From: Pseudomonas koreensis | GTDB lineage: Bacteria; Pseudomonadota; Gammaproteobacteria; Pseudomonadales; Pseudomonadaceae | Length of the DNA: 64,000 nucleotides | Reading direction: 5' to 3' | Assembly (NCBI RefSeq): GCF_025447595.1 | Contig: NZ_JAOEJU010000020.1 | Coordinates: 54,627-118,626, forward strand | Shown here: one piece after another, positions 1 to 7,492 of the stretch | Position numbering within the stretch: the stretch's first letter is position 1 | Layout: each line of letters opens with the position of its first letter | Translations under genes and position numbers: made by a program | The notes under the pieces: generated by a model | Database searches by the model: none | Seen by the model: only the letters and a program-made list of their open reading frames with translations | What the model was told of the DNA's origin: nothing

Positions 1-1203
1 CTGATAGTCGAGCACCGGCGAGCCGTCACCGCGCAATTCGACACTGCCGCCCTGACTGTCCGGGTGAAAACCGTCGCGCAGCAGGGCCAGCATCGCGTGG
101 GTGTGCGGCAAGTCCGCCATGTGTTGCGCGCTTTCCTGACCGAACCCGCCGAGCAACGTGGCGGCCAGCGCCGGATGTAGCGGCGGCACTTCGAGTTTGT
201 AGGCCATCGGGCCGGTGGTGCCGTCCTTCCACTGGAAATGATCCGAATAGATCGACTGCGGCGCGCCGTAAAACGGGTTGATGACCTCGTCGAAACGCCC
301 GGCGGACATGTTCACCAGATGCAGGAAGGTGCGCTTGCCCAGCCGTTTGTGCGGATCCGGTGAGTCCGAACGCATCAGCAGCGCCGGGGTGTTGATTCCG
401 CCGCCGGCCAGCACGTAATGCCGCGCCTTGACGGTGATCGTGCGGCCAGTCGGTTCGACGCAGCGTTCGTCCATCGCCACACACTGCAGCCCGGTGACCT
501 TGTCGCCGCTGATCAACAGTTTTTCAGCCCGGGCCAGATAGAGCAGCTCGCCACCCTTTTCCAGGGTCGCCGGAATGGTCGTGACCATCATCGATTGCTT
601 GGCATTGGTCGGGCAGCCCATGCCGCAGTAGCCCAGGTTCCAGCAGCCGCGCACGTTGCGCGGGATCACGTGCCAGCTGTAACCAAGTTGTTCGCAGCCT
701 TTGCGGATCACGTCGTTGTTGGCGTTGGGCGGCACCATCCATGGGGCGACGCCGAGGCGTTGCTCCATTTTTTCGAACCACGGGGCCATGTCGGCGGGGC
801 TGTGGCCTTTGACGTTGTGTTCTTTGGCCCAGTGTTCGAGGGTCGGCTCGGGCGTGCGAAAGCTCGATGTCCAGTTGATCAGGGTGGTGCCGCCGACTGC
901 GCGGCCCTGAAGGATGGTGATCGCGCCGTCCTTGCTCATGCGACCGATGCCTTCCTGGTAGAGGCTGCTGTATGCCTGATCTTCCAGCAGTTTGAAATCG
1001 CTGCTGGTCTTGAGCGGGCCTTCTTCGATCAGCAGCACTTTATAGCCGGCGGCGCTGAGGATTTCCGCCGTGGTGCCGCCACCGGCGCCGCTGCCGATGA
1101 TGGCGACGTCGGCTTCCAGGGTCAGGTCATCGGTCAGTTGTGCGCCGTTGTAGGTTTTCCAGCCACGGGCAAGGCCTTCGCGAAACGGGTCGGGTACGGG
1201 CAT
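1..1203 (-). CDS. GMC-family FAD alcohol oxidoreductase (C-terminus beyond window)
   Basis: Reading leftward from an ATG at 1203, the frame stays open to the window edge, giving 401 codons without a stop. Near residue 35 is the dinucleotide-binding motif IIGSGAGGGTTAEIL, which binds FAD, and the GMC signatures LQGRAVGGTTLIN and GGGINTPALL follow. A Cys-rich stretch (GCWNLGYCGMGCPTNAK) resembles the long-chain alcohol oxidase branch of the family rather than choline dehydrogenase. It lies 42 bases after a Tat-signal protein and downstream of a calB-like aldehyde dehydrogenase, so I infer it oxidises an alcohol to the aldehyde used by that enzyme. The substrate is not visible. The catalytic His region lies outside the window. 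Confidence 0.88.
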   Translation of the reverse strand, partial: MPVPDPFREGLARGWKTYNGAQLTDDLTLEADVAIIGSGAGGGTTAEILSAAGYKVLLIEEGPLKTSSDFKLLEDQAYSSLYQEGIGRMSKDGAITILQGRAVGGTTLINWTSSFRTPEPTLEHWAKEHNVKGHSPADMAPWFEKMEQRLGVAPWMVPPNANNDVIRKGCEQLGYSWHVIPRNVRGCWNLGYCGMGCPTNAKQSMMVTTIPATLEKGGELLYLARAEKLLISGDKVTGLQCVAMDERCVEPTGRTITVKARHYVLAGGGINTPALLMRSDSPDPHKRLGKRTFLHLVNMSAGRFDEVINPFYGAPQSIYSDHFQWKDGTTGPMAYKLEVPPLHPALAATLLGGFGQESAQHMADLPHTHAMLALLRDGFHPDSQGGSVELRGDGSPVLDYQ

Positions 1204-1245
1204 CGATCAGGTTCTCTTATTATTGTTTTGCGTGGGTCGCCAGGC

Positions 1246-1791
1246 TCAAACGGCGGGCGGGCCGGGGTAACCGCAATGGGCCCAGGATTCGGCGCGGGTG
1301 TACCAGGCCATCATCACCATTTGCAGCAATGAGCTGTGGCCCATGCGCAGCAGGCTCAGCGAGCTGTTTTCCCAGCGTTCGAGGAAGTGGCGGATCGCCT
1401 CGGGGCTGGCGTTTTCCCAACTGCCCCAGATTCCGGTCAATGGCCCGCGCGTCACGGCCATGCCCAGCACATCGAACAGTTGCCGGGTGAGCTTGAGCAT
1501 TTCCGGCGACAGGTGATCGAGGCTGTAATCCAGCGACTTCAGGGTTCCATCGACAGCGGCGGGCATCTTTTCCGCAGCAACGGCGCCCTCCAGCATCACT
1601 GGAATCAGCGCGCGCAGAAACAGCAGATCGCCGCTGCGCAACGTGGCGAATCCGTTGGCCGATACGCTCGACGAACAGCCGCTGAGACTGGCGCCGAGCC
1701 CGGCGGTAGCGAGGAAAGCCGTGGCGCCCAGGCTGAATTTCAGCAGGCCACGGCGCGACAGGGCAGGTGTTTCGGTCAGGCTTGGGTGCAT
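1246..1791 (-). CDS. Tat-signal small protein, possible lipoprotein subunit of the GMC oxidoreductase
   Basis: 181 residues. The N-terminus carries a twin-arginine motif (SRRGLLKFS, residues 12-20), a hydrophobic stretch, and LSGC ending at Cys39, which reads as a possible lipobox. It should therefore be exported folded and may be membrane anchored. The remainder is helical with no catalytic motif I recognise. Tat-signal small proteins next to GMC dehydrogenases are known as small or escort subunits (gluconate 2-dehydrogenase subunit 3 type). Position between calB (24 bases upstream) and the GMC gene (42 bases downstream) supports that role, but the function is inferred from context. Confidence 0.75.
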   Translation of the reverse strand: MHPSLTETPALSRRGLLKFSLGATAFLATAGLGASLSGCSSSVSANGFATLRSGDLLFLRALIPVMLEGAVAAEKMPAAVDGTLKSLDYSLDHLSPEMLKLTRQLFDVLGMAVTRGPLTGIWGSWENASPEAIRHFLERWENSSLSLLRMGHSSLLQMVMMAWYTRAESWAHCGYPGPPAV

Positions 1792-1815
1792 TGTTGTTAT
1801 TACCCGGCGGCGACG

Positions 1816-3246
1816 TTAGCGAATGAACAGTTTCTGGATCAGTTTCTGAATGGATTTGCCGTAGGGCGGGTAGATCAGCTTCGCCGCGTTGAAGCGCTGT
1901 TTGACCAGCACGCCTTTGGCCTTGCTGAACGTCAGGAAGCCTTCGTGTCCGTGGTAATGGCCCATGCCTGACGGGCCGATGCCGCCGAACGGCATGTCGT
2001 CCTGCGCCACATGCAGCAGTGTGTCGTTGAGGCAGACGCCACCGGAATGGGTTTCGCTGAGCACGCGCTTCTGTTCGCGTTTGTCGTAGCCGAAGTAGTA
2101 AAGAGCCAGAGGACGTGGCCGCTGATTGATGTAAGCAAATGCCTGATCCAGATCCTGATACGGCACGATCGGCAGCAGCGGGCCGAAGATTTCGTCCTGC
2201 ATCACCGTCATCTCGTCGCTGACATTCAGCAGCAGGCTGTGCGGCATGCGCCGGCCCTGGCCCTGGTCGAACAGCGGAATCAGCAGCGCGCCCTTGCTGG
2301 TGGCGTCGCTAAGGTAGCTGTTCAGTCGTGCCAGTTGGCGCTCGTTGATGATGGCGGTGTAGTCCGGGTTGTCGGCGAGTGTCGGATAAAACCCGCGCAC
2401 CGCCTGGCGATAGGCTTCGACGAAACCGCCGATGCGCGCTTCCGGCACCAGCACGTAGTCCGGGGCCACGCAGGTCTGGCCGGCGTTGAGGGTCTTGCCG
2501 AAGGCGATGCGTTCGGCGGCGTCCTTGAGCGGCACGTCGTGGGAGACGATGGCCGGGGATTTGCCGCCCAGCTCCAGCGTCACCGGTGTCAGGTTTTCCG
2601 CCGCTGCACGCATCACATGCTTGCCGACGCTGGTGGAGCCGGTGAACAGCAGGTGGTCGAAGCGCATCTTCGAAAACGCCACGCCGACATCGGCCTCGCC
2701 GAGCACCACGCACACCAGATCTTCGGGGAAGATCCGCGCCAGCAATTCCTTGAGCAGCAGGCCGGTGGCCGGGGTCGATTCGCTGAGTTTGAGCATCACC
2801 CGATTGCCGGCCGCGAGCGCGCCGGTCAACGGGCCGATGGCCAGGAACAGCGGGTAGTTCCACGGCACGATGACGCCGACCACACCGAGCGGCTGGTACA
2901 CGACTTTCGCCGACGCGGGCTGGAAAGCCACACCCACTTTGCGCCGCGAAGGTTTCATCCACTGGCTGATGTGCTGGCTGGCGTAGTGAATGCCGTGCAG
3001 GCTCGGCATCAGTTCGGCGAGCAGGGTTTCATCGGCGCTGCGGTGGCTGAAGTCGGAGCTGATCGCGTCGATGAGGGCCTGCCGTTCGCTGCTCAGCAAA
3101 TCGCGCAGGGTCTTGAGCCATTGCTGGCGCTGGGCCGCAGGCGGCATCGGGTTGGCGGCGTAGGCGGCACGCTGCGCATCGAACAGCCGGTTGAGCTCTT
3201 CCAGCGGCTGTTGCAGCGTTTGCAGGTAGGCAATATCGGCAGTCAT
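1816..3246 (-). CDS. calB: Coniferyl-aldehyde dehydrogenase-type NAD(P)+ aldehyde dehydrogenase
   Basis: 476 residues, full length for the ALDH superfamily. Visible elements are the oxyanion Asn130 (PWNYP), the LELGGKSP motif with the general-base Glu225, and the catalytic Cys259 in NAGQTCVAPDY. The sequence resembles the CalB subgroup, which oxidises coniferyl and other aromatic or long-chain aldehydes to acids; the true substrate cannot be read from sequence. There is no signal peptide, so it is cytoplasmic. It is the first gene of a calB / Tat protein / GMC series and is divergent from a TetR-family gene. A good promoter overlapped by a palindrome lies just upstream. Confidence 0.85.
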   Translation of the reverse strand: MTADIAYLQTLQQPLEELNRLFDAQRAAYAANPMPPAAQRQQWLKTLRDLLSSERQALIDAISSDFSHRSADETLLAELMPSLHGIHYASQHISQWMKPSRRKVGVAFQPASAKVVYQPLGVVGVIVPWNYPLFLAIGPLTGALAAGNRVMLKLSESTPATGLLLKELLARIFPEDLVCVVLGEADVGVAFSKMRFDHLLFTGSTSVGKHVMRAAAENLTPVTLELGGKSPAIVSHDVPLKDAAERIAFGKTLNAGQTCVAPDYVLVPEARIGGFVEAYRQAVRGFYPTLADNPDYTAIINERQLARLNSYLSDATSKGALLIPLFDQGQGRRMPHSLLLNVSDEMTVMQDEIFGPLLPIVPYQDLDQAFAYINQRPRPLALYYFGYDKREQKRVLSETHSGGVCLNDTLLHVAQDDMPFGGIGPSGMGHYHGHEGFLTFSKAKGVLVKQRFNAAKLIYPPYGKSIQKLIQKLFIR

Positions 3247-3275
3247 TGTCAGCTCCGGAGATGTTGTTGTGAGGA

Positions 3276-3303
3276 ACTTTTTAGAGTCTATGCTCTATAA
3301 AGT
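3276..3303. promoter_or_regulatory. Palindromic operator candidate between calB and the TetR-family gene
   Basis: Two 11-base arms, ACTTTTTAGAG and CTCTATAAAGT, flank a 6-base centre (TCTATG). They are reverse complements with one mismatch. The palindrome fills the spacer and both hexamer edges of the predicted calB promoter. This is the expected geometry for repression by a dimeric TetR-family protein, and such a gene begins 90 bases away. The assignment to that protein is inference. Confidence 0.6.
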
Positions 3304-3306
3304 CAA
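3278..3306 (-). promoter_or_regulatory. Sigma-70-type promoter of calB
   Basis: On the minus strand, TTGACT (3306-3301) is followed after exactly 17 bases by TAAAAA (3283-3278), about 32 bases upstream of the calB ATG. Both hexamers are near consensus, and the region is AT-rich relative to its surroundings. Confidence 0.55.
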
Positions 3307-3392
3307 ATGGCTTCCTTGCGCATCCTGGTTTTATCCCGTTCCGGTTAGGTCGTAAGATGCCCCCCAACGCACTCTGAATTAAAGCTCAAGCC

Positions 3393-4064
3393 ATGGCCCC
3401 ACGGATCAAAACCAGCGAGCGCATCGTGCAGAACAGCCTCGAGCTGTTCAATCAGCAGGGCGAGCGCAGCATCAGCACCAATCACATCGCCGCCCACATG
3501 GAGATTTCTCCGGGCAATCTGTACTACCACTTCCCCAACAAGCAGGCGATCATCGCCGTGCTGTTCAGTGAGTACGAAAGCCTGGTGGACAGTTTTCTGC
3601 GTCCGCCCCAGGGCCGTGCAGCGACGGTCGAAGACAAGCGTTTCTATCTCAAGGAACTGCTGTCGGCGATGTGGCGCTACCGTTTCCTGCACCGCGATCT
3701 TGAGCATCTGCTCGACAGCGATCCGGATCTGGCGGGGCGTTACCGGCGTTTCTCCCAGCGCTGCGTGATCCAGGGCGCGGCGATCTACGAGGGCTTCGTT
3801 GCCGCCGGGATCCTGAAGATGGATCGGGTGCAGATCGAATCCCTGACCCTCAACGCGTGGATCATCCTCACCTCGTGGGTGCGCTTCCTGTGCACGACCC
3901 GGGAGAATTCCAATCACCTCAGCGAGCAGGCCATCAAACGTGGCGTGTATCAGGTGTTGGTGCTGGAAGCAGGGTTCGTCACCGAGCAGGCCCGCGATGA
4001 GGTCAACGCCTTGTTCGAAGAGTTCTACGTGCCGCTGGCCCAGGCCCTCGAAGAAAGACCGTAA
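3393..4064 (+). CDS. TetR/AcrR-family transcriptional regulator
   Basis: 223 residues. The N-terminal helix-turn-helix is clear (about residues 25-50, ISTNHIAAHMEISPGNLYYHF), with the characteristic GNLYYHF end. The C-terminal half is a helical ligand-binding domain of the AcrR type. It is divergent from calB, and the intergenic palindrome at 3276-3303 is its probable binding site, so it likely represses calB, the Tat protein and the GMC oxidoreductase until an alcohol or aldehyde ligand appears. The 28-base gap to sseA could allow co-transcription. The regulator family is secure; the targets are inferred. Confidence 0.88.
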   Translation: MAPRIKTSERIVQNSLELFNQQGERSISTNHIAAHMEISPGNLYYHFPNKQAIIAVLFSEYESLVDSFLRPPQGRAATVEDKRFYLKELLSAMWRYRFLHRDLEHLLDSDPDLAGRYRRFSQRCVIQGAAIYEGFVAAGILKMDRVQIESLTLNAWIILTSWVRFLCTTRENSNHLSEQAIKRGVYQVLVLEAGFVTEQARDEVNALFEEFYVPLAQALEERP

Positions 4065-4092
4065 TTCCATTTCCTCACTGGAGTCGTTCGCT

Positions 4093-4947
4093 ATGCCGAT
4101 TGCGCAACTGATCAGCCCGACCGCACTGGATGCCCGCAAGGCGCAACCGGGGCTGGTGATTCTCGATTGCCGTTTTGCCCTCGAAGACCCGGATTACGGC
4201 CAGCGCAGCTACGCCGAGGGGCACATTGCCGGGGCACATTTCGCTGATCTTGAGCGCGATCTCAGCGGTCCGGTGACCAAGGGCGTAACCGGTCGCCATC
4301 CACTGCCAGAGCCGGCGACGCTGATCGAACGCCTGCAAGCGTTCGGCATCAACAATGACAGCGACGTGGTTCTGTATGACGACGGCCCGGGCGCCTATGC
4401 GGCGCGGGCCTGGTGGTTGCTGGCGTGGCTGGGCAAGCGCGACGGCGTGTTCATTCTCGATGGCGGGCTCAAGGCCTGGCATGCGGCGGGACTGCCGCTG
4501 CGTCTCGATCCACCGTCAGCGGCACGGGGCAACTTCAGCGGCCAGCCGGACATGAGCCTGCTGCTCAGCGCCGAGCAATTGCAGCAGCGCCTCGGCCAGC
4601 CGGCCCTGACCCTGCTCGATGCCCGCGCCTTGCCGCGCTTCAAGGGTGAAGTGGAGCCGATCGACCCGATCGCCGGACACATCCCCGGCGCGCAATGCGC
4701 GGCGTTCACCGACAACCTGGGCAGCGACGGGCATTTCCTGCCGGCCGATCAGCTCAAGCAGCGTTTCGCCGCGAAACTCGGCGAGCGTTCGCCGGCCGAT
4801 CTGGTGGCGTATTGCGGCTCCGGGGTGACGGCGTGTCACAACCTGTTCGCCCTGTGCCTGGCGGGTTATCCGTTGGGTTCGCTGTATGCCGGATCGTGGA
4901 GCGAGTGGATCAACGAGCCTTCACGCGGTATTGCCACGGGCGAATAA
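4093..4947 (+). CDS. sseA: 3-mercaptopyruvate/thiosulfate sulfurtransferase (tandem rhodanese)
   Basis: 284 residues from ATG 4093, made of two rhodanese domains. The first (about 1-135) has no catalytic Cys loop. The second carries CGSGVTA with the active Cys241; this loop is the mercaptopyruvate sulfurtransferase form, where thiosulfate sulfurtransferases usually have CRKGVTA. It transfers sulfane sulfur, typically from 3-mercaptopyruvate to cyanide or thiols, in the cytoplasm. A longer frame reaches further upstream, but ATG 4093 begins the conserved N-terminus and avoids overlapping the TetR gene. A perfect hairpin follows the stop. Confidence 0.85.
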   Translation: MPIAQLISPTALDARKAQPGLVILDCRFALEDPDYGQRSYAEGHIAGAHFADLERDLSGPVTKGVTGRHPLPEPATLIERLQAFGINNDSDVVLYDDGPGAYAARAWWLLAWLGKRDGVFILDGGLKAWHAAGLPLRLDPPSAARGNFSGQPDMSLLLSAEQLQQRLGQPALTLLDARALPRFKGEVEPIDPIAGHIPGAQCAAFTDNLGSDGHFLPADQLKQRFAAKLGERSPADLVAYCGSGVTACHNLFALCLAGYPLGSLYAGSWSEWINEPSRGIATGE

Positions 4948-4950
4948 CTT

Positions 4951-4975
4951 TGTGGGAGCGAGCTTGCTCCCACAG
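4951..4975. repeat. Collapsed REP hairpin, possible bidirectional terminator
   Basis: TGTGGGAGC and GCTCCCACA flank GAGCTT as a perfect 9-bp stem. The outer end matches the REP consensus of this window, but the internal CTCGCGA half is missing and is replaced directly by CTCCCACAG. It lies between the convergent sseA and AraC genes. Confidence 0.7.
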
Positions 4976-4986
4976 TTGTTTGTTGC

Positions 4987-5817
4987 CTATTTCAAGAATC
5001 TCGCGCTGCGATAGGCCGCCGGCCCCACGCCATAGACCTGTTTGAACTGCCGGCTTAGATGGCTCTGGTCGGCAAATCCCAGCTGCGTGGCGACTTCCAC
5101 CGGCAGGCAGCCGCTCTGCAACAAACTCCGCGCGCAGGCGATCCGCTGCTGCATCAGCCAGCTGTGCGGCGGCATGCCGGTGGCGCGGCGGAACACTCGG
5201 GCAAAGTGGAAAGGCGAGAGATTCACGGCCGCCGCCAGTTCTTCCAGCGAGGGCGGCGCCGCCAGTTGTGCGTGCAGCAACTCCTTGGCCATCGCCACCG
5301 CGCGGTGCTCTTTGCCGGGGTTGCCGTTGATCTGCACCGCCGCATGACGCTGTAACAGCAGCATCATCATTTCGCGCCACACCGTTTGCTGCTGCAACGC
5401 GGTGGCGGGGCTTTCCAGCAAGCGATGCAACTGACAGAAACCGTTGACCAGGTCCGGATCGCGATACAGCGTCGCACCGAAGGCCGGCATCGGTGCGGTC
5501 GGCAGTTCCAGTTCATTCAGCAGCGCGACAATCTGCCCGGTGTCGGGATAAAACGCCCGGTACAGCCAGCCGTCCTCGGTGCCCTTGTGGCCGTTATGCA
5601 CTTCGTCCGGATTGATCAGCACCAGCGTGCCGCTGCCCGCCAGGTGTTCGGCGCCGCGATAACGGTAGCGCTGGGCGCCGGCCATGATCATGCCGATCAC
5701 ATAACCGTCGTGGACGTGCGGGGCGAAACGATGCTCGATGTAGCGCGCGGTCAACAGCTCGACCCCGGCCAGAGGCGCGGCCCGCCAGAAACGGATCGAC
5801 TCGCCCTGATCGCTCAT
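4987..5817 (-). CDS. AraC-family transcriptional regulator
   Basis: 276 residues from ATG 5817. The N-terminal part (about 1-160) is a cupin-type sensor with His-rich PHVHDGYVIG and the NPDEVHNGHKG motif. The C-terminal part (about 175-276) has the two AraC helix-turn-helix units, ending with FADQSHLSRQFKQVYGVGPAAYR. It starts 4 bases after the end of the YheT-type hydrolase gene, so the two are probably co-transcribed. A longer reading frame upstream overlaps the hydrolase and is unlikely. AraC proteins of this cupin type often control small-molecule exporters or amino-acid use; no target is visible here. Confidence 0.87.
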   Translation of the reverse strand: MSDQGESIRFWRAAPLAGVELLTARYIEHRFAPHVHDGYVIGMIMAGAQRYRYRGAEHLAGSGTLVLINPDEVHNGHKGTEDGWLYRAFYPDTGQIVALLNELELPTAPMPAFGATLYRDPDLVNGFCQLHRLLESPATALQQQTVWREMMMLLLQRHAAVQINGNPGKEHRAVAMAKELLHAQLAAPPSLEELAAAVNLSPFHFARVFRRATGMPPHSWLMQQRIACARSLLQSGCLPVEVATQLGFADQSHLSRQFKQVYGVGPAAYRSARFLK

Positions 5818-5821
5818 GACC

Positions 5822-6820
5822 TCACCCGCGCCCCGCGTCGGCCAGCCACTGCGGAATCCGTCGCTCCAGGTAATAGCCCGGCTGGCGGAGCGTGCCGTCG
5901 ACGAAACCGACATGCCCACCCTTGTTCTGCAATTCGAACTGCGTCGTAGCTGACAGCTCGCTGGCCGAAGGCAGGCTGTGGGGGAACACGAACGGATCGT
6001 CCGCCGCCTGAATGATCAGGGTCGGCGTGCGGATTTCCCCAAGAAAATAGCGGCTCGATGCCCGGCGATAGTAATCCTCGGCATCGGCGAAGCCATGCAG
6101 GGGCGCAGTCACCCGGCCATCGAAATCCCAGAAGGTGCGCATGTTTTCCAGTGAACCGAGGGCGGCCAGTGCGGCAATGCCGTCCTCTCGCCCGTCGTGC
6201 TGGAACTGGCGCTGTTTGTTCTTGATGTAGGCCACCATCTCGCGCATGAAGTGCGCCTGATAGACCTTCGAGAAACCCTGGCCAATACGATCGGCACATT
6301 GATCGAGGCGAAACGGTACCGACACCGCCACCGCACCGAGCACGCCGCTGGCGCTGCCGGTTTCCCCCAGATGCTTGAGCAACACATTGCCGCCGAGGGA
6401 ATAACCGACCGCATACAACGGCGCCAGCGGCCGCCTGGCTTTGAGGTGGCGGATGGTTTCGGCGAGGTCTTCGCTGGCGCCGGAATGGTAGCTGCGCGGC
6501 AACAGGTTCGGCTCGCCGGAGCAGCCGCGCCAGTTCAGCGCGACACTGGCCCAGCCTTGTGCGGCGAGCGCTGCCTGGATTCCGGCGACGTAGGGCGAAT
6601 TGGAAGAACCGGTCAGCCCGTGCAACACCAGCACCAATGGCGTTTCGGCGCTGTGCGGGCCGTGCCAGTCGAGGTCGAGGAAATCGCCGTCGTCCAGCCA
6701 CAGCCGTTCACGCTGGCGATCAAGGTGTACGGTCTTGCGCCACAGCGGCCCCCACAAGGTTTGCAGGTGCGGATTGCCGAGGCCGAAGGCGGGGATGAAA
6801 GGTTTTGACGAAGGGGACAC
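5822..6820 (-). CDS. YheT-family alpha/beta hydrolase
   Basis: 332 residues, the usual length for the YheT/UPF0017 family. The family N-terminus (FGLGNPHLQTLWGP) is present. The nucleophile elbow GYSLGG, the acid region AADDPF and the late GGHVGF form the expected Ser-Asp-His triad. The family is annotated as carboxylesterase-like, but its physiological substrate in bacteria is not established. It sits between rsmD (63 bases upstream) and the AraC gene. There is no signal peptide. Confidence 0.85.
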   Translation of the reverse strand: MSPSSKPFIPAFGLGNPHLQTLWGPLWRKTVHLDRQRERLWLDDGDFLDLDWHGPHSAETPLVLVLHGLTGSSNSPYVAGIQAALAAQGWASVALNWRGCSGEPNLLPRSYHSGASEDLAETIRHLKARRPLAPLYAVGYSLGGNVLLKHLGETGSASGVLGAVAVSVPFRLDQCADRIGQGFSKVYQAHFMREMVAYIKNKQRQFQHDGREDGIAALAALGSLENMRTFWDFDGRVTAPLHGFADAEDYYRRASSRYFLGEIRTPTLIIQAADDPFVFPHSLPSASELSATTQFELQNKGGHVGFVDGTLRQPGYYLERRIPQWLADAGRG

Positions 6821-6883
6821 GATTGCTCTCGATGCAGCGCAGCGAGCCTCGGCTGAGACTCGCCGCTTTTTCAGGCCGGTCGG

Positions 6884-7492
6884 TTAACCAGCGATCACTG
6901 CCATACGTTGCCACAATGCGTAGTACACCCGCCCGGATTTCTGCTCGCGGTGCAGGCGCCAGTTGCCCGGCAGGCCGAGGGTCGATGGCGCGGTTTCGCT
7001 TTCAGTGTAGATCCACGAATCGTCGGCCAGCCATTGGCGCTCTTCCAGCAGCGTGCACACGGCGGGCAGCAGGTTCTGGTTGAACGGCGGGTCGAGGAAC
7101 ACCAGGTCGAACGCGGTTGCGGTCTGGGTTTCCAGGTAGCGCAGCGCATCGGCAGTCTGCACGTGACCGTTGGTGCAGCGCAGCGTGCCGAGGTGTTCTT
7201 TCAGGCTGGAGACCGCGACATGACTGGCGTCCAGCGCCTGGCCCATGGCCGCGCCACGGGACAGCGCTTCCAGAAACAGTGCGCCGCTGCCGGCGAACGG
7301 ATCGAGCACCTTAGCCCCGGCAACGTAGGGTGCGAGCCAGTTGAACAGGGTTTCGCGCACCCGGTCCGGCGTCGGACGCAGGCCCGGCGCATCAGGAAAG
7401 CTCAGCTTTCGGCTGCGCCATTCGCCGCCGATGATGCGCAACTGGTTCACACCGTTGTGCAGTTTTTGTACAGGTTTCTTTGGACTGGCCAT
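6884..7492 (-). CDS. rsmD: 16S rRNA (guanine966-N2)-methyltransferase
   Basis: 202 residues. The N-terminal signature LRIIGGEWRSRKLSFP, the SAM-binding motif VLDPFAGSGALFLEALSRGA and the catalytic LDPPFN (a DPPF-type N2-guanine methylase motif) are all present. It methylates G966 of 16S rRNA in the 30S subunit using S-adenosylmethionine. Its ATG shares one base with the stop of the preceding M16-family gene (TAATG), indicating translational coupling in an M16-M16-rsmD operon, an arrangement conserved in Pseudomonas next to ftsYEX. Confidence 0.93.
   Translation of the reverse strand: MASPKKPVQKLHNGVNQLRIIGGEWRSRKLSFPDAPGLRPTPDRVRETLFNWLAPYVAGAKVLDPFAGSGALFLEALSRGAAMGQALDASHVAVSSLKEHLGTLRCTNGHVQTADALRYLETQTATAFDLVFLDPPFNQNLLPAVCTLLEERQWLADDSWIYTESETAPSTLGLPGNWRLHREQKSGRVYYALWQRMAVIAG

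Noticed and set aside
2011..3300. 429-codon forward frame opposite calB
   Set aside because: Shadow of calB with Arg/His/Gln-rich composition and no recognisable domain.
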